In this document: positions 7,063 to 11,578 of the stretch, piece after piece
How the letters are laid out: each line of letters opens with the position of its first letter
How positions within the stretch are numbered: the first letter of the stretch is position 1
Assembly (NCBI GenBank): GCA_947472705.1
Contig: CANJDA010000058.1
Location: 1-11,578 of the forward strand
Length of the DNA: 11,578 nt
Direction: 5' to 3'
Source: Flavobacteriaceae bacterium
GTDB taxonomy: Bacteria; Bacteroidota; Bacteroidia; Flavobacteriales; Flavobacteriaceae
Program-made: the position numbers and the translations under genes
Notes under the pieces: generated by a model
The model's input: only the letters and a program-made list of their open reading frames with translations
Told to the model about the DNA's origin: nothing
The model's database searches: none

Positions 7063-7490
7063 TACAAGAAACCACTTTTGCTTATAAACCTGGTGAACAT
7101 GAACGCGAAAAAGCATCCAATAGTTATTTGATGTCTTTAGTAGCACTTATCGCCGGTTTGCCTTTGCCAATTATTAACTTGCTAGCAACTTTTTTCTTTT
7201 ATTTAGCCAATAGAAAAGGTACTTATTATGTCAGATGGCATTGCACCCAAGCACTCTTTTCACAGTTAGCCCTTCTAGGCATAAACAGCGCCAGTTTTTG
7301 GTGGACCATGTCGATTTTATTCTCTGATGAAAAAGCAAGCAATCAATATTTTGCTTATCTCTTTACCGTGATTGTATTTAATTTATTCGAGATTTTTTCA
7401 ACCATTTATGCCGCTGTGCAAACTAGAAAAGGCAAACATGTTCAGTTTTTATTTTTTGGCAATATCACTAACTTAATCTGTAGAGCATAA
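7059..7490 (+). CDS. Small multi-pass membrane protein, DUF4870/Tic20-like
   Basis: The 143-residue protein has a hydrophilic N-terminus (1-20) and about three membrane segments (about 23-50, 64-88 and 97-119). The motif YYVRWHCTQALFSQL (56-70) recalls the F-V-R-F-H-x-x-Q-A pattern of DUF4870/Tic20-like proteins, including the Arg, His and Gln-Ala positions. That assignment is by pattern only and needs a profile search. The start overlaps the DUF2752 stop (ATGA) and the stop overlaps the M48 start by one base (TAATG), so the three genes are probably translated as a unit. The C-terminus ends with a short hydrophobic stretch after KGKHVQFLFFG. Function is unknown. Confidence 0.72.
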   Translation: MIQETTFAYKPGEHEREKASNSYLMSLVALIAGLPLPIINLLATFFFYLANRKGTYYVRWHCTQALFSQLALLGINSASFWWTMSILFSDEKASNQYFAYLFTVIVFNLFEIFSTIYAAVQTRKGKHVQFLFFGNITNLICRA

Positions 7491-8290
7491 TGATAAAGAA
7501 AACACTTTTACAGGGATTGATTATAGTATCAGGTTTCTTCCTACTTTGGTTTGGATTTTCTCAAATAGATTTCATGAAGTTTTTTAAAGTTAAGGAGCAT
7601 ACCCAAAATATGGAAAACAAATTGGGCGACATGATTTGGGAACAGATTCAAGATAACGAAGATATAGTGACCAACGACACCATAGTAAAAACGTTGGACA
7701 AATTGATTACTCCTTTATGCGAGGCCAATGACATTGAACGCGATTCGTTGAAAATACACATTGTAAAAAAAGATGTTATCAATGCTTTTGCTTTGCCCAA
7801 TAATCATTTGGTGGTTTATACCGGATTGATTGAAGATTGCAAAAAACAAGAAGCGTTACAAGGTGTCTTGGGTCATGAAATTGGACATATAGAGAAAAAC
7901 CATGTTATGAAAAAATTGTCTAAAGAAATAGGTTATTCTGTTTTGTTAACGGCTGCCGGTGGTAGTAAGGGAGGTCAAATGGCTAGAGAAATTCTGAAAA
8001 CATTATCTTCATCCGCTTATGACAGAAAGCTTGAAAAAGAAGCTGACATCACCAGTGTAGATTATATGATAAAAGCCCATATCGATCCGAAACCCATGGC
8101 CGATTTTATGTATCAAATGGCGCAAGACAATAAGATGCCAGAAGGCATGAGTTGGATAGCAGATCATCCTGAATCAGAAGAAAGAGCCAAATATATTTTG
8201 GATTACATCAAAGGGAAAAAGCTCAAAAACAAAGAGTCGATAACCGAGAAAGAATGGAAATCATTTCAAGAACTAATCGATAAAGAATAA
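7490..8290 (+). CDS. Membrane-anchored M48-family zinc metallopeptidase
   Basis: This 266-residue protein has an N-terminal membrane anchor or uncleaved signal (about 5-23) and an M48 peptidase domain. The zinc site is HEIGH (H129, E130, H133) with the third ligand in the LEKEAD helix (E182, ExxAD pattern). FALPNNHLVVYTGL (100-113) is the conserved strand just before the active-site helix, and SWIADHPESEERA (221-233) is the late HP motif common to BepA/LoiP-like and HtpX-like members. There is no lipobox, so it is probably anchored in the inner membrane with the catalytic part in the periplasm. No TPR domain follows, unlike BepA. It is last in the TM2 gene set and starts inside the preceding stop. 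Likely job: envelope protein quality control or processing of a partner. Confidence 0.92.
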   Translation: MIKKTLLQGLIIVSGFFLLWFGFSQIDFMKFFKVKEHTQNMENKLGDMIWEQIQDNEDIVTNDTIVKTLDKLITPLCEANDIERDSLKIHIVKKDVINAFALPNNHLVVYTGLIEDCKKQEALQGVLGHEIGHIEKNHVMKKLSKEIGYSVLLTAAGGSKGGQMAREILKTLSSSAYDRKLEKEADITSVDYMIKAHIDPKPMADFMYQMAQDNKMPEGMSWIADHPESEERAKYILDYIKGKKLKNKESITEKEWKSFQELIDKE

Positions 8291-8328
8291 TAAAAAAGGC
8301 AACTGATATAGTTGCCTTTTTTATTATT
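8286..8328. terminator. Bidirectional intrinsic terminator, perfect 19-bp inverted repeat
   Basis: The arms at 8286-8304 and 8310-8328 are perfect reverse complements around a 5-base loop (GATAT). The core is GGCAACT/AGTTGCC flanked by an A run on one side and a T run on the other, so it works for both strands. It serves the M48 gene from the left and the convergent acyltransferase gene from the right. Both genes' TAA stops are inside the arms, at mirror-image positions (8288-8290 and 8324-8326). Confidence 0.93.
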
Positions 8329-10135
8329 TATAATTCTTTTCTTTTCGTTCCAATTCTGCCTGAAACTCTTCCATCACTGGTTTTACCGTGCTTTCGGGTA
8401 AATCGGCAATACGTATATACATTAAACCATCTACAGCATTGTTGAATAAAGGATCAACATTAAACGCTACCACGCGTGCATTTTGCTTGATGTATTTTTT
8501 AATTAAAACAGGTAAACGCAAGGTTCCTGGTTCAACTTCATCAATAATTTTATCAAATTTATTTAAATCGGATTCCGTTTCATTAAATACAAAATCCTTA
8601 TCCGCATCTTTCAGTTTTACTTTAAATTCCTTCTTAGGATGAATGTACTGCGCCACATATGGGTCATAATAATGTGACTTCATAAATTCAATCATCAGCG
8701 ATTTGGAGAATTCCGTAAATTGATTACTAATACTCACGCCCCCAATCAAAAACTTATGTTCAGGATAACGCAAAGTGGTATGAACAATTCCTTTCCATAG
8801 CAAGAACAAAGGCATTGGTTTTTGTTGGTATTCATTCACAATAAAGGCTCTTCCCATCTCGATAGATTTTGACATCATATCATACAACTCTGGCTCAAAT
8901 CGGAATAAATCCTGCAAATAAAATCCTTCGATACCATATTTTGGGAATATCTCAGATCCTAATCCCATACGGTAGGCACCCGCAATTTGTTGGGTCTCTT
9001 CATCCCACAAAAACATATGATGGTAATAACTATCACAACGATCTAAGTCGATAGATTCATTTGTTCCTTCACCAATTGACCTAAAAGTGATTTCACGCAA
9101 ACGACCAATTTCGTGTAAGATATTCGGAATTTTGTCCGCCGGAACCAAAAACACCATATAGTTTTTGCTTTGCAATAAGCGGTAATCGCTTTCTCTCAAC
9201 ATGCTAATTTCTTCCAATATCTTGTTGTGATTGGCTGGTTTAACAATGTCTTTTGGGTTTTTAGGAAGCTTTAAATTTAAATTCAGGTTTTGAGGATTAA
9301 GTATATTGCTGTCTTGATTAAAAGAATTGGCCAGCATGTAGGTTTTTTTTCTTAAAAACTCTGAATATTCTTCAATGGTTTTGTGCTCGTTTTGTTCGGC
9401 TACCGAAATAGGTTTACCAATACGCACTTTAATCACACGATCTTTTTGGGTCAACAATTCAGAAGGCAATTTGGCCGTTCTAAGTGTTGGGTTTATTTTG
9501 GATAACAAATAGAAAAAGCGGCTATTCTTGGCGTGAAAATAAATTGGAATAACTGGAACTTGAGCTTTTCGAATTACTTTAATAGCACCTTCTTCCCAAT
9601 CTTTATCTATTACCAATTGACCATCTTTATAGGTTGAAACTTCTCCTGCTGGAAACATCCCCAAAGGTTTGCCATCACTTAAATGACGTAAGGTTTCTTT
9701 AATTCCGATAACACTTGATTTAGCCCCTTTATGATTTTCAAAAGGATTTACCGGCATTATATATTGCTTCATGGGTTCTATGCGATGCAATAAAAAATTG
9801 GCAATTATCTTGAAATTAGGTTCTCTTTCAAGCATTAATTTTAATAATAAAATACCATCAATACCTCCTAGGGGATGGTTAGAAATAGTGATATAAGGTC
9901 CTTCTTTGGGTAATCTTTTTAGATCTTCTTCTGGAACTTCAAACTTAATTTGAAATTCGTCAAGTATCGCATTCAGAAACTCTAGTTCCTTTAAATGCTT
10001 TTTTCTATCGTATATTTTATTTAAGGTCGAAATTTTTAAAGCTTTCATTAGTAACCAGCCGCAAAAAGTTCCGAGAACCCCGTATTTATCAGCATTTATT
10101 GCTTTTGCAACTTCTTTAGCAGTGACTAAACCCAT
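8324..10135 (-). CDS. olsF: Bifunctional PlsC-GNAT acyltransferase (OlsF-type, ornithine lipid synthesis)
   Basis: The 603-residue protein fuses an N-terminal lysophospholipid-type O-acyltransferase (about 75-265) to a C-terminal OlsB-like N-acyltransferase (about 305-510) and ends with a further domain of about 80 residues. In the first part, YITISNHPLGGIDG holds the catalytic His and Asp (H87, D93) with five residues between them, and FPAGEVS (161-167) replaces the usual FPEGT block. In the second, LREITFRSIGEGT, YRMGLGSEIF and EMGRAFI are marks of OlsB/hemolysin-like acyltransferases. Fusions of this order were described as OlsF, reported to make ornithine lipids by N- then O-acylation; a Flavobacterium homologue is known as I recall. 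It would act on ornithine (or a similar amino acid) and acyl-ACP at the inner membrane. A monocistronic unit with its own promoter. Confidence 0.82.
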   Translation of the reverse strand: MGLVTAKEVAKAINADKYGVLGTFCGWLLMKALKISTLNKIYDRKKHLKELEFLNAILDEFQIKFEVPEEDLKRLPKEGPYITISNHPLGGIDGILLLKLMLEREPNFKIIANFLLHRIEPMKQYIMPVNPFENHKGAKSSVIGIKETLRHLSDGKPLGMFPAGEVSTYKDGQLVIDKDWEEGAIKVIRKAQVPVIPIYFHAKNSRFFYLLSKINPTLRTAKLPSELLTQKDRVIKVRIGKPISVAEQNEHKTIEEYSEFLRKKTYMLANSFNQDSNILNPQNLNLNLKLPKNPKDIVKPANHNKILEEISMLRESDYRLLQSKNYMVFLVPADKIPNILHEIGRLREITFRSIGEGTNESIDLDRCDSYYHHMFLWDEETQQIAGAYRMGLGSEIFPKYGIEGFYLQDLFRFEPELYDMMSKSIEMGRAFIVNEYQQKPMPLFLLWKGIVHTTLRYPEHKFLIGGVSISNQFTEFSKSLMIEFMKSHYYDPYVAQYIHPKKEFKVKLKDADKDFVFNETESDLNKFDKIIDEVEPGTLRLPVLIKKYIKQNARVVAFNVDPLFNNAVDGLMYIRIADLPESTVKPVMEEFQAELERKEKNYK

Positions 10136-10161
10136 TTATAACTTCAATTTTGAGAAAGAAA

Positions 10162-10169
10162 CAAAGATA
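10162..10169 (-). promoter_or_regulatory. -7 promoter box for the OlsF-type gene
   Basis: Read on the minus strand the site is TATCTTTG, an exact match to the Bacteroidota -7 consensus TAnnTTTG, 26 bases upstream of the ATG. A TTG at the expected -33 distance is not clear. Transcription would start about 20 bases before the gene. Confidence 0.6.
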
Positions 10170-10245
10170 GCAATTCTACTGAAATAGGGTTCAGAAAAAA
10201 GCTATTTTACAGCGCTAAATTTATTTTTTTATTATGCCTTATGAG

Positions 10246-10276
10246 TTTCAAATGTTTATGTTTTTACATACTTTTG
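10246..10276 (+). promoter_or_regulatory. Promoter for xth
   Basis: TACTTTTG at 10269-10276 matches TAnnTTTG exactly, with TTT(C) at 10246-10249 as a partial -33 element about 20 bases upstream. It lies 21 bases before ATG 10298. Because it falls inside the longer possible reading frame from 10241, it supports the shorter start for xth. With the box at 10162-10169 it makes this gap a divergent promoter region. Confidence 0.55.
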
Positions 10277-10297
10277 ACAAAAAGCTTACTAACACTC

Positions 10298-11059
10298 ATG
10301 AAAATTATTTCGTACAATGTTAATGGCATTCGTGCCGCTATTTCAAAAGGATTTTTGGATTGGTTACAAAAAGCCAACCCCGATGTTATTTGCCTTCAAG
10401 AAATAAAAGCAACCCCTGACCAAATTCCGTTGATTGATGTGGAAATCTCTGGATATCCTTATCATTATTGGTTTCCAGCACAAAAAAAAGGTTATAGTGG
10501 TGTCGCTATTCTATCCAAAACAAAACCTAATAATGTGGTTTTTGGAACGGGCATTGACTACATGGACTTTGAAGGCAGAAACCTAAGAGTTGATTTTGAC
10601 GATGTATCTGTGATGAGTTTGTACCTGCCTTCTGGAACCAACATTGACCGCTTGGATCACAAGTTTATGTATATGGATGACTTTCAGAAATATGTAAACG
10701 AATTAAAAAAAGAAATTCCTAACTTGATTATCTGTGGCGATTATAACATTTGTCACGAAGCTATTGATATTCACGATCCTATAAGAAACAAAAACGTTTC
10801 TGGATTTTTACCCGTGGAACGCTTATGGCTAGATAAATTCATGAAAAGTGGTTTCATTGACACCTTCCGTTTTTTAAATAAGGAACCTAATAATTACAGT
10901 TGGTGGAGCTACCGTGCCAATGCTAGAGCCAATAATAAAGGCTGGAGAATTGATTATTGTTTGGCGACTGAACCCTTGAAAAACCGCATAACAAGAGCCT
11001 TGATTTTGCCCGAAGCCAAACACTCAGACCACTGCCCTGTTTTGGTGGAGATTGAGTGA
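10298..11059 (+). CDS. xth: Exodeoxyribonuclease III (AP endonuclease, Xth/ExoA type)
   Basis: The 253-residue enzyme belongs to the exonuclease-endonuclease-phosphatase fold and repairs abasic sites and blocked 3' ends in base-excision repair in the cytosol. Catalytic residues in the Xth pattern are all visible: N7 in SYNVNGIRA, E35 in CLQEIKA, Y109 in LYLPSG, D148 and N150 in CGDYNI, D219 in WRIDY, and D244/H245 in HSDHCPV. ATG 10298 is chosen because MKIISYNVNG is the standard family start; the in-frame ATG at 10241 would add 19 residues lying across the promoter. Length is slightly shorter than E. coli Xth (268) and typical of the Gram-positive/Bacteroidota ExoA form. It is followed after 59 bases by a lipoprotein gene with no obvious terminator between. 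Confidence 0.96.
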   Translation: MKIISYNVNGIRAAISKGFLDWLQKANPDVICLQEIKATPDQIPLIDVEISGYPYHYWFPAQKKGYSGVAILSKTKPNNVVFGTGIDYMDFEGRNLRVDFDDVSVMSLYLPSGTNIDRLDHKFMYMDDFQKYVNELKKEIPNLIICGDYNICHEAIDIHDPIRNKNVSGFLPVERLWLDKFMKSGFIDTFRFLNKEPNNYSWWSYRANARANNKGWRIDYCLATEPLKNRITRALILPEAKHSDHCPVLVEIE

Positions 11060-11061
11060 GT

Positions 11062-11096
11062 AAAGATAATAGATGATAGACTGAAAGATAATAGAT
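11062..11096. repeat. Short direct repeat in the xth-lipoprotein spacer
   Basis: The 13-base word AAAGATAATAGAT occurs at 11062-11074 and again at 11084-11096, a 22-base period of about two helical turns. The 59-base spacer is very AT-rich. It could be simple-sequence drift or a paired binding site; nothing else in the spacer points to either. Confidence 0.5.
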
Positions 11097-11118
11097 TAAT
11101 CGATAAAAAGTAATGATA

Positions 11119-11578
11119 ATGATAAAAAGAATAGTTTTAGGAGTAATGGTGTTAACGTTACTGTCATCGTGTGTTTCCAAAAAAATCTACACCGATTTAG
11201 AAAACAAGTATACCGATGCCAAAAAAGAAAATCGCCTCTTAGCCGATGAAAATGAAGAGCTTCATAAAGTCAATGCCGAATTTAACGAAGAAAACAAAGC
11301 ACTCAAAGATGAGCTAGATAAACTCAAAGCAGTAAAAGACAAACTAACTGCCGATTGTACTGCTACCGCCAACAACTTAAAAACGCTACAGGACTCGTAT
11401 GCCGCTTTGGAAAAAAACAGCAACGATGCTTTGCAAACCAACATGACCAAAAACCGCGAATTATTGGCTGAGTTGGAAAACAAAGAAAAAACTTTGGCGA
11501 CCGAGCAAGACCGTTTGAACAAAATGAGAGACGAATTAGCCTCAAGTTCAAAACGCTTAAGCGAATTGGAAAACATGA
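11119..11578 (+). CDS. Coiled-coil lipoprotein, N-terminal part of an OmpA-family envelope protein (cut by window end)
   Basis: The frame stays open to the last base, giving 153 residues of a longer protein. The N-terminus MIKRIVLGVMVLTLLSSCVSKK is a lipoprotein signal peptide with lipobox LSSC; lipidation would fall on C18. The rest is highly charged, with heptad-like Leu spacing (ENRLLADENEELHKVNAEF, NRELLAELENKEKTLATEQ), so a long alpha-helical coiled coil. Flavobacterial proteins that begin this way usually end in an OmpA peptidoglycan-binding domain, placed outside this window; that part is inference. An in-frame ATG at 11113 would add only Met-Ile. No promoter box was found in the spacer, so it may be co-transcribed with xth or driven from within that gene. 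Confidence 0.85.
   Translation, partial: MIKRIVLGVMVLTLLSSCVSKKIYTDLENKYTDAKKENRLLADENEELHKVNAEFNEENKALKDELDKLKAVKDKLTADCTATANNLKTLQDSYAALEKNSNDALQTNMTKNRELLAELENKEKTLATEQDRLNKMRDELASSSKRLSELENM

Noticed and set aside
10241..10297. 19-residue N-terminal extension of exodeoxyribonuclease III
   Set aside because: The enzyme family starts at MKIISYNVNG and an exact -7 box lies inside the extension.
10923..11180. 85-codon minus-strand frame across the xth end and the spacer
   Set aside because: It overlaps xth and the lipoprotein signal peptide on the opposite strand and shows no family motif or promoter.
11262..11576. 104-codon minus-strand frame rich in Ser, Leu and Phe
   Set aside because: It is the antisense shadow of the charged coiled-coil lipoprotein; Glu/Lys/Leu-rich codons give such reading frames on the other strand.
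1..11578. CRISPR array, tRNA/rRNA genes, defence system or intact insertion sequence
   Set aside because: No spaced repeat series, tRNA-like cloverleaf, transposase or nuclease-defence gene was found; nearly all bases belong to recognised genes.

Overview
The window looks like chromosomal DNA from the Bacteroidota, most likely the family Flavobacteriaceae and close to Flavobacterium. The reasons are the AT-rich composition, the lack of Shine-Dalgarno sequences ahead of most genes, -7 boxes of the Bacteroidota form TAnnTTTG, and the protein set: PreT/PreA-type dihydropyrimidine dehydrogenase, a fused OlsF-type acyltransferase, and a coiled-coil lipoprotein of the OmpA type. The species call is inference from recognised protein families. 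No database search was run.

Region 1 (2-4704, all +) is a reductive pyrimidine/ureide degradation operon. It starts with the 3' part of a nitrilase-superfamily beta-ureidopropionase (the 5' end lies outside the window), followed by preT and preA, the two subunits of NAD-dependent dihydropyrimidine dehydrogenase. Next comes a 5' fragment of an M20-type carbamoylase gene, a small palindromic element, and then the complete M20 carbamoylase gene. A hairpin terminator ends the operon at about 4728-4761. The pathway is: uracil/thymine reduced by PreTA, ring opened by a dihydropyrimidinase (not in this window), and the N-carbamoyl-beta-amino acid hydrolysed by one or both of the two unrelated amidohydrolases.

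Region 2 (4763-6223, +) holds two metabolic genes: a D-isomer 2-hydroxyacid dehydrogenase and a small VOC/glyoxalase-fold protein. Region 3 (6316-8290, +) is a tight four-gene set with overlapping or nearly overlapping ends. It encodes a TM2-domain protein, a DUF2752 protein, a small DUF4870/Tic20-like membrane protein and a membrane-anchored M48 metallopeptidase. It ends in a perfect 19-bp inverted repeat that serves as a terminator on both strands.

Region 4 (8324-10135, -) is a 603-residue PlsC-GNAT fusion of the OlsF type, for ornithine (or related aminoacyl) lipid synthesis. It converges on region 3 and diverges from region 5. Region 5 (10298-11578, +) has xth (exodeoxyribonuclease III) and the start of an outer-membrane lipoprotein with a long coiled coil, cut by the window end.

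Most of the window is ordinary core metabolism. The most unusual spot is 3257-3603. There a 45-codon gene remnant, differing from the intact copy at 16 codons of which 15 are synonymous, abuts a double-hairpin REP-like element. The second most interesting is the compact TM2/DUF2752/DUF4870-like/M48 membrane operon, whose joint function is unknown to me. No tRNA, rRNA, CRISPR array, complete insertion sequence or transposase gene was seen, and no gene-free stretch exceeds about 165 bases.
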